This document shows positions 8,894-16,717 of a DNA stretch of 64,000 nucleotides, one piece after another. The first letter of the stretch is position 1. Each line of letters opens with the position of its first letter. A program made the translations under genes and the position numbers. The notes under the pieces were generated by a model. It was given only the letters and a program-made list of their open reading frames with translations. It was not told the DNA's origin and did not search any database. Location of the stretch: contig NZ_AUFB01000007.1 in NCBI RefSeq assembly GCF_000426285.1, positions 124,001 to 188,000 of the forward strand. The letters run 5' to 3'. This DNA comes from Rhizobium leucaenae USDA 9039. GTDB lineage: Bacteria; Pseudomonadota; Alphaproteobacteria; Rhizobiales; Rhizobiaceae.

Positions 8894-9466
8894 TCACATT
8901 CCCTGCGGGCCGCGGTTCATCGCAGCGATGCCGGTGCGGCAGACTTCGATCAGGCCGAGCGGCTTGATGATGGCGATGAACTGATCGATCTTCGATGACT
9001 TGCCGGTGATTTCGAGAATGAAATGCTCGACGGTCGCATCCACCACCTTGGCATGGAAGGCATCAGCCAGCCGCAGCGTTTCGGCGCGGGCTTCGCCGTT
9101 TCCGGTAACCTTCAGCAGCGCCACTTCGCGCTCGATCGGCCGTTCCTGGCCGAGATCGCGGGCGCGCACTGTCAGGTCGACGACGCGATGAACCGGCACG
9201 ATGCGTTCAAGCTGCGCCTTGATCTGCTCCAGCACCTGCGGCGTGCCGCGCGTGACGATGGTGATGCGCGACAGATGGGCCTGATGCTCGGTTTCGGAAA
9301 CGGTCAGGCTTTCGATGTTGTAGCCACGGCCGGAGAAAAGGCCGATGACACGGGCGAGAACGCCGGGCTCGTTGTCGACCAGCACCGAAAGCGTATGGCT
9401 CTCGGCCGCCGCGGTTTCCGGCGAGATGAAATAGGCGGAGCCCGTGGGTTGAAGGTGTGCGGTCAT
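8894..9466 (-). CDS. ilvH: Acetolactate synthase small (regulatory) subunit
   Basis: The 190-residue protein has the N-terminal ACT domain (HTLSVLVDNEPGVLARVIGLFSGRGYNIESL, about residues 24-54), which binds valine for feedback inhibition and activates the large subunit. The C-terminal domain (EVALLKV through EVCRTGIAAMNRG) is typical. I chose the ATG at 9466 because AAGGA lies just upstream and it gives the family length. It lies 114 bases after ilvI on the same strand, with a hairpin in the gap, and should share the attenuated ilv promoter. Confidence 0.95.
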   Translation of the reverse strand: MTAHLQPTGSAYFISPETAAAESHTLSVLVDNEPGVLARVIGLFSGRGYNIESLTVSETEHQAHLSRITIVTRGTPQVLEQIKAQLERIVPVHRVVDLTVRARDLGQERPIEREVALLKVTGNGEARAETLRLADAFHAKVVDATVEHFILEITGKSSKIDQFIAIIKPLGLIEVCRTGIAAMNRGPQGM

Positions 9467-9540
9467 TGTCCTTGTTCCGTTTCCTCGGTTCTTGTGATCA
9501 GGATGCCAGCTCGATCCTGATTTGAATGGTGATTGGTCCG

Positions 9541-9573
9541 GCCGGGGACACGGCAATCCTACCGTGTCCCGGC
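9541..9573 (-). promoter_or_regulatory. Hairpin between ilvI and ilvH
   Basis: An inverted repeat pairs 9541-9553 with 9562-9573: twelve base pairs with one bulged G and an eight-base loop. It lies between the ilvI stop and the ilvH start. No U-run follows in the direction of transcription, so it does not look like a terminator. A role in mRNA processing or in setting the subunit ratio is inference. Confidence 0.5.
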
Positions 9574-9580
9574 TTTCCGA

Positions 9581-11374
9581 TCAAACGAGCTGCCGGCCCT
9601 TGGCGTCGATGGCATTGGCGACGGCTTCGTCGGTGGCTTCATCCGGCAGCAGCATCTCGTTATGGGCCTTGCCCGAGGGGATCATCGGGAAGCAGTTGGC
9701 GAGATTGGCGACGCGGCAATCGAAAATGACCGGCTTCTTGACATCGATCATTTCCTGGATCGCCGCATCGAGATCGCCGGGCTTTTCGCAGCGCAGGCCG
9801 ACGGCACCATAGGCTTCCGCCAACTTGACGAAATCGGGCATTGCCTCTGTATAGGAGTGCGACAAGCGGTTGCCGTGCAGCAACTGCTGCCATTGGCGCA
9901 CCATGCCCATATATTGGTTGTTCAAGATGAAGATCTTGATCGGCGCCTCGTGCTGGATCGCCGCCGACATTTCCTGGATGCACATCTGAATCGAGGCATC
10001 GCCGGCAATGTCGATGACCAGGCTTTCCGGATGGGCGATCTGTACGCCGAGAGCGGCTGGCAGGCCGTAACCCATGGTGCCGAGACCGCCCGACGTCATC
10101 CAGCGGTTCGGTTGCTCGAAGCCGTAGAACTGCGCCGCCCACATCTGGTGCTGACCGACTTCGGTGGTGATGTAGGTGTCGCGATCCTTGGTCAGCTCGT
10201 AAAGACGCTGGATCGCATATTGCGGCATGATGACATCGTCGTGCGGCTTGTAGGCGAAGGAGTTGCGTGCACGCCAACGCGTGATATTCGTCCACCAATC
10301 GCCGAGACGATCCGTTGCCGGCTTGTGCGGCAAAGCGCGCCACAGGCGAACCATATCTTCCAGAACATTGCCAACATCGCCGAGGATGCCGATATCGACG
10401 TGAACGTTCTTGTTGATCGAAGACGGATCGATGTCGATGTGGATCTTCTTCGAATTTGGCGAAAAGGCATTCAGGCGGCCGGTAATGCGGTCGTCGAAGC
10501 GCGCGCCGATGCAGACCATAACATCGCAATCATGCATCGCCATGTTGGCTTCGTAAGAACCGTGCATGCCGAGCATTCCGAGCCAGTTCTTGCCGGATGC
10601 CGGATAGGCGCCGAGGCCCATCAATGTCGAGGTGATCGGGAAGCCCGTCAGCTCGACAAGCTCGCGCAACAGTTTCGAGGCTTCCGGACCGGAATTGACG
10701 ACGCCGCCACCGGAATAGATGATCGGACGCTTCGCATTTGCCATCAGTTCGATAGCCTGCTTGATCCTGTTGAGATCACCCTGAACCTTCGGCTGATAGC
10801 TCTTCTGGACATCATGCGCTTCCGGAGGCGTGTAGGTGCCGGTGGCGAACTGAACGTCCTTCGGAATGTCGACGACGACCGGGCCCGGACGGCCGGACTG
10901 GGCAATGCGGAAAGCTTCATGAATGACCGCGGCGAGCTTGTTGACATCCTTGACCAGCCAATTGTGCTTGGTGCAGGGACGCGTGATGCCGACAGTGTCG
11001 CATTCCTGGAACGCGTCCGAGCCGATGAGTGATGTCGGAACCTGGCCGCTCAAGCAAACCAGCGGGATCGAATCCATCAATGCGTCCTGCAGCGGCGTAA
11101 CGGCATTCGTCGCGCCCGGACCGGAGGTAACCAGCATGACGCCGACCTTGCCGGTCGAGCGGGCATAACCTTCCGCTGCATGGCCGGCGCCCTGTTCGTG
11201 GCGCACGAGGATATGCTGGATATCATCCTGCTGGAAAATTTCGTCGTAGATCGGCAAAACCGCGCCGCCCGGATAACCGAAGATGTGTTCGACGCCATTG
11301 TCCCTGAGCGCCTGCAGCACGATCTCCGCGCCTGTCATCTGAGTGCCGCTCGCCTGATTATCTTTGCCGGTCAT
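9581..11374 (-). CDS. ilvI: Acetolactate synthase large (catalytic) subunit
   Basis: The 597-residue thiamine-diphosphate enzyme joins two pyruvates (or pyruvate and 2-oxobutyrate) at the first step of valine, leucine and isoleucine synthesis. The domains are in the usual order: pyrimidine-binding (IFGYPGGAVLPIYDEI, catalytic Glu in HEQGAGHAAEGYAR), a central FAD-binding domain, and the pyrophosphate-binding GDASIQMCIQEMSAAIQ...NNQYMGMVRQW region. Length is normal. Upstream lies an attenuator with a branched-chain leader peptide (11432-11545), so expression should follow branched-chain aminoacyl-tRNA levels. Confidence 0.97.
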   Translation of the reverse strand: MTGKDNQASGTQMTGAEIVLQALRDNGVEHIFGYPGGAVLPIYDEIFQQDDIQHILVRHEQGAGHAAEGYARSTGKVGVMLVTSGPGATNAVTPLQDALMDSIPLVCLSGQVPTSLIGSDAFQECDTVGITRPCTKHNWLVKDVNKLAAVIHEAFRIAQSGRPGPVVVDIPKDVQFATGTYTPPEAHDVQKSYQPKVQGDLNRIKQAIELMANAKRPIIYSGGGVVNSGPEASKLLRELVELTGFPITSTLMGLGAYPASGKNWLGMLGMHGSYEANMAMHDCDVMVCIGARFDDRITGRLNAFSPNSKKIHIDIDPSSINKNVHVDIGILGDVGNVLEDMVRLWRALPHKPATDRLGDWWTNITRWRARNSFAYKPHDDVIMPQYAIQRLYELTKDRDTYITTEVGQHQMWAAQFYGFEQPNRWMTSGGLGTMGYGLPAALGVQIAHPESLVIDIAGDASIQMCIQEMSAAIQHEAPIKIFILNNQYMGMVRQWQQLLHGNRLSHSYTEAMPDFVKLAEAYGAVGLRCEKPGDLDAAIQEMIDVKKPVIFDCRVANLANCFPMIPSGKAHNEMLLPDEATDEAVANAIDAKGRQLV

Positions 11375-11431
11375 ACGTTTGTTCCGCTATCTGCTGAGGG
11401 TTTGGAAAAGTGAAATCTCGATTTCGGGCAT

Positions 11432-11454
11432 AAAAAAAGGCTCCTGGGGAGCCT
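11432..11454 (-). terminator. ilvIH attenuator terminator
   Basis: On the reverse strand a perfect 7-bp stem (11448-11454 with 11438-11444, loop of three) is followed directly by seven T residues at 11437-11431. It is an intrinsic terminator lying between the leader peptide stop and ilvI, about 57 bases upstream of the ilvI start. This is the position expected for an attenuator. Confidence 0.85.
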
Positions 11455-11461
11455 GTCGTCT

Positions 11462-11511
11462 AGCGCATGGGTGGCTATCGCCGGATGGTTACACCATCCT
11501 GCCCATGCGCT
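11462..11511 (-). promoter_or_regulatory. ilv leader pause hairpin (attenuator stem 1:2)
   Basis: Ten bases at 11502-11511 pair perfectly with 11462-11471, and an inner stem (GGATGGT/ACCATCC, loop of three) encloses the stop codon of the leader peptide. The first strand begins one codon after the Leu-Ile-Val-Val run. A ribosome stalled at those codons would therefore cover it and change downstream folding, as in classical transcription attenuation. Confidence 0.7.
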
Positions 11512-11545
11512 TTCCCACCACGATAAGAGCCGTCGAGTTTTTCAT
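11489..11545 (-). CDS. ilv leader peptide (attenuation)
   Basis: A short reading frame encodes MKNSTALIVVGKRMGRMV, with Leu-Ile-Val-Val at residues 7-10, the three branched-chain amino acids whose synthesis the operon controls. A pause hairpin and an intrinsic terminator follow before ilvI. There is no convincing Shine-Dalgarno sequence; a good promoter places the predicted transcription start at or within a few bases of the ATG. The leader is therefore probably leaderless, as reported for the trp leader of Sinorhizobium. It is too short for ordinary gene finders. Confidence 0.8.
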   Translation of the reverse strand: MKNSTALIVVGKRMGRMV

Positions 11546-11553
11546 GGGCGGAA

Positions 11554-11582
11554 GTGATAGACAGAAAATTTCCAAGCGTCAA
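11554..11582 (-). promoter_or_regulatory. Promoter of the ilv leader/ilvIH operon
   Basis: Reading the reverse strand, TTGACG at 11582-11577 is followed by a 17-base spacer and TATCAC at 11559-11554. This is a good match to a housekeeping sigma-70-type promoter. The leader ATG begins eight bases after the -10, so transcription would start essentially at the ATG. Confidence 0.65.
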
Positions 11583-11701
11583 CGCATTCAGCAATAAAAA
11601 ATCGCGGCCTTTCGCGATCCCCTTAAAATGTCGAGCGGCGCGAAAGGGTTTTGTTAAGCCAGCCTCCCTATGCTCCAGGCCTTAACGCTGGGAGTAGCCG
11701 T

Positions 11702-13750
11702 TTGCTCAATAATGATTTGCAGACGTCCGGCAAAGCTGGGGACCTTGATCGTCGCGACAATTTGAAGCCGGGAAATCGCTTCCTCGGCCGCGTTGTCGCG
11801 TGCAGTGGTTCCAGGGCAACCATCGCCGCGGTCGCCGAGGAAGGTGGCACCGATCTCACTGAGCTTTGGTCCGTCGGCAAACTGATCTCCATCAGCGTCG
11901 GGGCCAATCGCGTTGCCGCCCTCGTCTACTCCATGAACACCGGCAATACAGGCTGGGGCGAAGGAGAGGACAATCTTTTCCGCATCGAAGTGGAACTGCT
12001 GGGCGAAGTCCGCGTCGGAGCAAACGGCCGCGAGGAGTTTTCCAGCGGCATCTCGGCCTATCCCTATCTCGGCGCTATCGCCCATCGCATCCGCGCTGCC
12101 GATCTCATGCGCATTTTCGATGCCGGCAAGGACAGCAGTTGCGTCATCGGCAAGCTGACGCAGGATGAGAGCATCGACGCCGCCATCCATATTCCATCGA
12201 TGCTGGCCAAGCATTTCGCCGTGGTCGGCTCCACCGGCGTCGGCAAATCGACCGCCGTCTCGTTGCTGCTGCACAAGGCGATTGTCTCCGATCCCAAACT
12301 GCGTGTGCTGATCCTAGACCCGCACAATGAGTTCGCCGCCGCCTTTCCCAAACATTCCGTCGTCGTCGATACCGATACGCTCGACCTGCCTTTCTGGCTG
12401 ATGCGGCTCGATGAATTCGCCGAGGTCGTCTTCCGCGGCCGGACGCCGATCCCCGACGAATTGGACATGCTGCGCGACATTATTCCGGAGGCAAAACGTG
12501 CCTTTCGCGGCAGCGACTCGCCGCTGATGCGCCGCCAAACGGAAAAAAGCTCGGTGACGGCAGATACGCCGGTTCCCTACCGCATGGCCGATCTGCTGGC
12601 CCTGATCGACGAGCGCATCGGCCGGCTCGAAGGCCGGCAGGAAAAACCGCACCTGCGTTCCCTAAAGATGCGCGTCATCTCCGCGATTAATGATCCCCGT
12701 TATCATTTCATGTTCTCCAACAACACGATCAGCGACACGATCATGGAGACGATCGCGCAGATCTTTCGTATTCCTGGCGACGACAGACCGATCTGCACCT
12801 TCCAGCTCGCCGGCATTCCCTCCGAGGTTGTCAACTCCGTCGCCTCGGTCCTCTGCCGCATGGCCTTCGAGCTCGCGCTTTGGAGCGAGGGCGCGATCCA
12901 TATGCTGGTCGTCTGCGAAGAGGCGCACCGCTATATCCCCGCCGACCCGAATCTCGGTTTCTTTCCGACGCGCCAGGCAATCGCCCGCATCGCCAAGGAG
13001 GGCCGCAAATACGGCGTGTCGCTCGGCATCATCACGCAGCGACCGGGCGAACTCGACCAGACGATCCTGTCGCAATGCTCGACGTTGTTCGCCATGCGCC
13101 TCGCTAACGACCGCGACCAGGACATCATACGATCAGCAATCCCCAATTCCTCGATTTCGACCACGAGCTTCCTGTCTTCGATCGGCAACGGCGAAGCCAT
13201 TGCCTTCGGTGAAGCGATTGCCGTCCCCATGCGCATGCGCTTTTCCCGCGTCGAAGAACACCTGCTGCCGAAGGCCAGCGGCAGCATTGCAAGAACGAGC
13301 GAGGAGTCACCCGATACGGTCGACTTGCGCACCATCGTCAGCCGCATGCGCTCGATCTCCGGTCCCGATATCTCTGCCTTTCAGCAGAGCTACAGGGTCT
13401 CGAGCGATGCGGTTAAAGATATCGACGAGGATATTAACGACGAGGATGTCGGGCAGCCTGCCCCAAAACCCGAGCCGCAATCGGTGCGAATTGAAGCGCC
13501 GCCGATAGAGCCCTATCGGCCCGACATGCTGCCACGCACGACAGCGGCCTCAGCATTTGGCGCTGCTCCCCAGACGTCAATCGATAGCCGGCTGGCCGAA
13601 CTGCGCCGCGAATTCCGCGGTGGCGACAATGCAAGCGGTCAGTCCGCATCGGCGAACGAGCTTTCGCCGTCTGTGCGACGCGAAGGCGGCCTGTCCTTGC
13701 GCGACAGTATTCTCAAGAAGCCGCTGAGCAGCCTCTATAACAAGGATTGA
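11702..13750 (+). CDS. HerA-like ATP-binding protein (DUF87)
   Basis: The 682-residue protein resembles HerA/VirB4-type hexameric ATPases. A HAS-like barrel comes first (FLGRVVACSGSRATIAAV), then Walker A GSTGVGKST near residue 176, LILDPHNEF, Walker B MLVVCEEAHRYIP, and an arginine-containing sensor region (GIITQRPGELDQTILSQCST). The last 130 residues are Pro/Ser-rich and probably disordered. HerA usually works with the NurA nuclease in DNA end resection; none is adjacent. I prefer the TTG at 11702 because GGGAG lies seven bases upstream; a TTG at 11651 is possible. Confidence 0.8.
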   Translation: MLNNDLQTSGKAGDLDRRDNLKPGNRFLGRVVACSGSRATIAAVAEEGGTDLTELWSVGKLISISVGANRVAALVYSMNTGNTGWGEGEDNLFRIEVELLGEVRVGANGREEFSSGISAYPYLGAIAHRIRAADLMRIFDAGKDSSCVIGKLTQDESIDAAIHIPSMLAKHFAVVGSTGVGKSTAVSLLLHKAIVSDPKLRVLILDPHNEFAAAFPKHSVVVDTDTLDLPFWLMRLDEFAEVVFRGRTPIPDELDMLRDIIPEAKRAFRGSDSPLMRRQTEKSSVTADTPVPYRMADLLALIDERIGRLEGRQEKPHLRSLKMRVISAINDPRYHFMFSNNTISDTIMETIAQIFRIPGDDRPICTFQLAGIPSEVVNSVASVLCRMAFELALWSEGAIHMLVVCEEAHRYIPADPNLGFFPTRQAIARIAKEGRKYGVSLGIITQRPGELDQTILSQCSTLFAMRLANDRDQDIIRSAIPNSSISTTSFLSSIGNGEAIAFGEAIAVPMRMRFSRVEEHLLPKASGSIARTSEESPDTVDLRTIVSRMRSISGPDISAFQQSYRVSSDAVKDIDEDINDEDVGQPAPKPEPQSVRIEAPPIEPYRPDMLPRTTAASAFGAAPQTSIDSRLAELRREFRGGDNASGQSASANELSPSVRREGGLSLRDSILKKPLSSLYNKD

Positions 13751-13756
13751 CGCGGA

Positions 13757-14653
13757 CTACGGACTGATGCGCTCCCAGCTTTCGTCCATCTGATTGCGAA
13801 ACCAAGTCATCTGCCGCTTGGCATATTGCCGCGTCGCGGCAGCGCCGGTCTCGATAACTTCCCCACGCGTCATCTCGCCCCGCAGCATCGCAGCGATCTG
13901 CGATACGCCGATCGCCTTCATGACGGGCATCTCTTCCGGCAGCTTCAAAGCCAACAGAGCCCGCACTTCATCTTCAGCACCCATGGCGAGCATCTTCTCG
14001 AAGCGGCCGTTGATCCGCTGATGCAAGGTCGCGCGATCCGGCAGCACGACGATCTTTCGCGCACGATCGGCATCGATAATGACGGGACCGGTCCTGCCCT
14101 GAAATGTGGCGATGGATTGTCCCGTCGCCTCGATCACTTCCAAGGCACGTACGATGCGCTGGCCATCCTGAGGATTAAGGCTTTCCGCTACGGCTGGATC
14201 GCGATTGACGAGCGCCTGATGCAGCGCCTCAGGTCCTACCGTCAACAGCCGCTCGCGCAAGCGGCTGCGAATATCAACGGGAATATCCGGCATGTCGGAA
14301 AGGCCGCCGGTCAGAGCCTTGAAATAGAGCCCGGTGCCGCCGACAAAAACGGGCATCCGTTTCTCGTCGCGCAACTGCGCCACCAAGGCGGTCGCCTCGC
14401 GCAGCCAGACGCCAGTGGAATAGGCTTGCCCCGCCGGTATATGGCCATAGAGATGGTGCGGAATGCCCTGCATATCCTCCTCGGATGGCCGGGCCGTCAG
14501 CACGCGCAACGTGTCGTAGACCTGCATGCTGTCGGTATTGACGACCACACCGTCATGCTCGCGCGCCAATTCCACCGCAAGCGCGGACTTGCCGCTGGCG
14601 GTCGGCCCGGTTATCAGGATCGCGTCGATATCGCTTATAAGGTTTCTGCTCAT
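13757..14653 (-). CDS. miaA: tRNA dimethylallyltransferase
   Basis: The 298-residue enzyme transfers a dimethylallyl group to A37 of tRNAs reading UNN codons. It has the P-loop GPTASGKS at residues 16-23, VNTDSMQVYDTLRVLTARPS, the substrate region VGGTGLYFKALTGGLSDMP, and the ending TRQYAKRQMTWFRNQ. The ATG at 14653 has GAAGG upstream; that site lies inside the serB coding sequence. The miaA and serB starts overlap back to back in a CATG. The 3' end is seven bases from the convergent HerA-like gene. Confidence 0.96.
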   Translation of the reverse strand: MSRNLISDIDAILITGPTASGKSALAVELAREHDGVVVNTDSMQVYDTLRVLTARPSEEDMQGIPHHLYGHIPAGQAYSTGVWLREATALVAQLRDEKRMPVFVGGTGLYFKALTGGLSDMPDIPVDIRSRLRERLLTVGPEALHQALVNRDPAVAESLNPQDGQRIVRALEVIEATGQSIATFQGRTGPVIIDADRARKIVVLPDRATLHQRINGRFEKMLAMGAEDEVRALLALKLPEEMPVMKAIGVSQIAAMLRGEMTRGEVIETGAAATRQYAKRQMTWFRNQMDESWERISP

Positions 14654-15542
14654 GGCCTTCGTTGCCACGCTTATTGCCAATCCGTCAAACCCCGTTCTCG
14701 TCCCGGCAATTGCCGAACAGGCGGCGGACGCCGTCCAGGCAGCGGGACTCTATTGGCTGGCCGACGGCATCGCCTGCGACATTGCGCTGCGCGATGGCAC
14801 CGATCTGCAGGCCGCAGAAGCCAATATTCTCGCCGTCATCGCCGGCGCGCCGATCGATCTGGCCATCCAGGAAGCCGAGACACGCCGAAAGAAACTGCTG
14901 ATCGCCGACATGGATTCCACGATGATAGGCCAGGAATGCATCGACGAACTGGCCGCCGAAGTCGGACTGAAGGAGAAGGTCGCCGACATCACCGCCCGCG
15001 CCATGAACGGCGAGATCGCCTTCGAGCCGGCGTTACGAGAGCGGGTGGCCCTACTGAAGGGCCTGCCGATCTCTGTCGTTGACGACGTCATCGCCAAACG
15101 CATTACCCTTACGCCCGGCGGGGCGGAGCTGATCGCCACGATGAAAGCCAAAGGCTACTACGCCGCCCTCGTCTCCGGTGGCTTCACCCACTTTACGAGC
15201 CGCATCGCGGCCGCCTTGGATTTTGACGAGAACCACGCGAATGTCCTGCTGGAAAACAACGGCGTGCTGACCGGCCTTGTCGCCGAACCCATTCTCGGCA
15301 TGCAGGCGAAGGTCGACGCGCTCAACACGATTGTCGAAAAGCTTGGCATCTCTATCGATGACGCAATTGCCGTCGGCGACGGCGCCAACGATCTCGGCAT
15401 GCTGCAACTCGCCGGCTCCGGCGTCGCCCTGCACGCCAAGCCAACGGTGGCCGCCCAAGCCAAGATACGCATCGATCACGGCGACCTGACCGCCCTGCTC
15501 TACATTCAAGGCTACCGGAAAACTGATTTCGTCAAGGCGTAG
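14652..15542 (+). CDS. serB: Phosphoserine phosphatase
   Basis: The 296-residue HAD-family enzyme makes serine from phosphoserine, the last step of the phosphorylated pathway. An ACT-like N-terminal part is followed by motif I DMDSTMIGQE (Asp86 nucleophile, Asp88 acid/base), motif II near LVSGGFTHF, and motif III GDGANDLGML near residue 241. The ATG at 14652 shares bases with the divergent miaA start, and its AAGG ribosome binding site lies in miaA. The promoter must therefore overlap the miaA coding region. Confidence 0.96.
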   Translation: MAFVATLIANPSNPVLVPAIAEQAADAVQAAGLYWLADGIACDIALRDGTDLQAAEANILAVIAGAPIDLAIQEAETRRKKLLIADMDSTMIGQECIDELAAEVGLKEKVADITARAMNGEIAFEPALRERVALLKGLPISVVDDVIAKRITLTPGGAELIATMKAKGYYAALVSGGFTHFTSRIAAALDFDENHANVLLENNGVLTGLVAEPILGMQAKVDALNTIVEKLGISIDDAIAVGDGANDLGMLQLAGSGVALHAKPTVAAQAKIRIDHGDLTALLYIQGYRKTDFVKA

Positions 15543-15572
15543 CATCAAAACGCTGACGACTGGAGGCGATCC

Positions 15573-16136
15573 ATGATCATTGCCGAAACTGAGCGTCTTA
15601 TCGTCCGCAACTGGCGGGATGCAGACCGCGATCTTGCCTTCGAGATCAACTCCGATGAGACAGTCATGGAGTTCTTTCCCTTTCGCCGCAGTCGGGCGGA
15701 AGCCGATGCATTTTTGGAGCGGGTCCAATCCATGATCGCCGAAACCAGGCTCGGCTTTTATGCTCTGGAACTCAAGGCAAGCGGCGAGGCGATCGGCTTT
15801 TGCGGCCTGGCGCGGACAAACCATCTGGAGCCATTCGTGCCGGCAGGCGCCGTCGAGATCGGCTGGCGGCTGGCGGCGCGGTATTGGGGCAAGGGACTGG
15901 TCAGCGAAGCGGCGCGGGCATTGCTCGCCGGCGGTTTCGAAACGCTCGGTCTCGATCAGATCGTTTCCTTCGCAGTTCACAACAATATTCGCTCGACATC
16001 GGTCATGGAGCGGATCGGCATGCATCGGGTCGAAGGCGGCGATTTCGACCATCCCGGCGTTCCCAATACCTACCCTCACCTGCAGCGTCACGTGCTCTAT
16101 CGCCTAACCGTAGCCGAGTGGCGCGCCCGGCAATGA
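15573..16136 (+). CDS. GNAT N-acetyltransferase, RimJ/RimL type (copy 1)
   Basis: The 187-residue protein starts MIIAETERLIVRNWRDAD, the usual opening of RimJ/RimL-like acetyltransferases. It contains the acetyl-CoA region VEIGWRLAARYWGKGLVSEAARALL and the FAVHNNIRSTSVMERIGMH motif. It acetylates an amine from acetyl-CoA; the acceptor is unknown. GGAGGCG precedes the ATG. Its stop overlaps the start of a closely similar acetyltransferase (ATGA), so the pair is co-translated and looks like a tandem duplication. Confidence 0.88.
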   Translation: MIIAETERLIVRNWRDADRDLAFEINSDETVMEFFPFRRSRAEADAFLERVQSMIAETRLGFYALELKASGEAIGFCGLARTNHLEPFVPAGAVEIGWRLAARYWGKGLVSEAARALLAGGFETLGLDQIVSFAVHNNIRSTSVMERIGMHRVEGGDFDHPGVPNTYPHLQRHVLYRLTVAEWRARQ

Positions 16137-16711
16137 CGATCATCGAGACGCCGCGGCTCATCCTGCGCCCATGCCAGGAGAGCGATCGCGACCTCTTTTA
16201 TGAACTGAGCTCCGATCCCGATGTCCTCGAATTCTTTCCCTTCCGCCGCAGCCGGGAAGATGCCGATGCCGTCTTCGACATCATCGGCGCAGTGATGCCG
16301 GAAGATGGTTTCGATCTTCTTGTGCTGACATTGAAACAGGGCGGCGAGCCGATCGGCTTCTCGGGGCTTTCGAAGCCGAAACTCGAACCATTCTTGCCTG
16401 AAAATACCGTCGAAATCGGCTGGCGGCTTGCAGCTCGCTATTGGCGTCAAGGCCATGCCAGCGAGGCCGGGGCCGCCTTGTTGCGCTACGGTTTCGAGAC
16501 GCTGAAACTCGGCGAAATCGTATCTCTCGCCGTGCACAACAATCACCGCGCTCTGGCCGTCATGCAAAGGATCGGCATGCGTCTGGATCCAGCCGGCGGC
16601 TTCGATCATCCGGATATTCCCGCCAGTCATCCGCAGCTAAAGCACCATGTGCTCTATCGCCTGAGCGCGACGGAATGGCACCGGCAACAGATGCAGGCTA
16701 ACCGGGATTGA
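16133..16711 (+). CDS. GNAT N-acetyltransferase, RimJ/RimL type (copy 2)
   Basis: The 192-residue protein begins MTIIETPRLILRPCQESDRDLFYELSSD and shares long stretches with the gene just upstream: FFPFRRSRE-DAD, VEIGWRLAARYW, AVHNN, RIGM and FDHPDIP near the end. The start overlaps the first copy by four bases. Both copies keep the acetyl-CoA loop, so both are probably active. The acceptor is unknown. It runs towards the convergent degP-like gene, six bases away. Confidence 0.88.
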   Translation: MTIIETPRLILRPCQESDRDLFYELSSDPDVLEFFPFRRSREDADAVFDIIGAVMPEDGFDLLVLTLKQGGEPIGFSGLSKPKLEPFLPENTVEIGWRLAARYWRQGHASEAGAALLRYGFETLKLGEIVSLAVHNNHRALAVMQRIGMRLDPAGGFDHPDIPASHPQLKHHVLYRLSATEWHRQQMQANRD

Positions 16712-16717
16712 ATAAGC

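Noticed and set aside
9533..11032. 499-codon forward frame over ilvI
   Set aside because: Antisense to the catalytic ilvI gene, with no ribosome binding site or domain.
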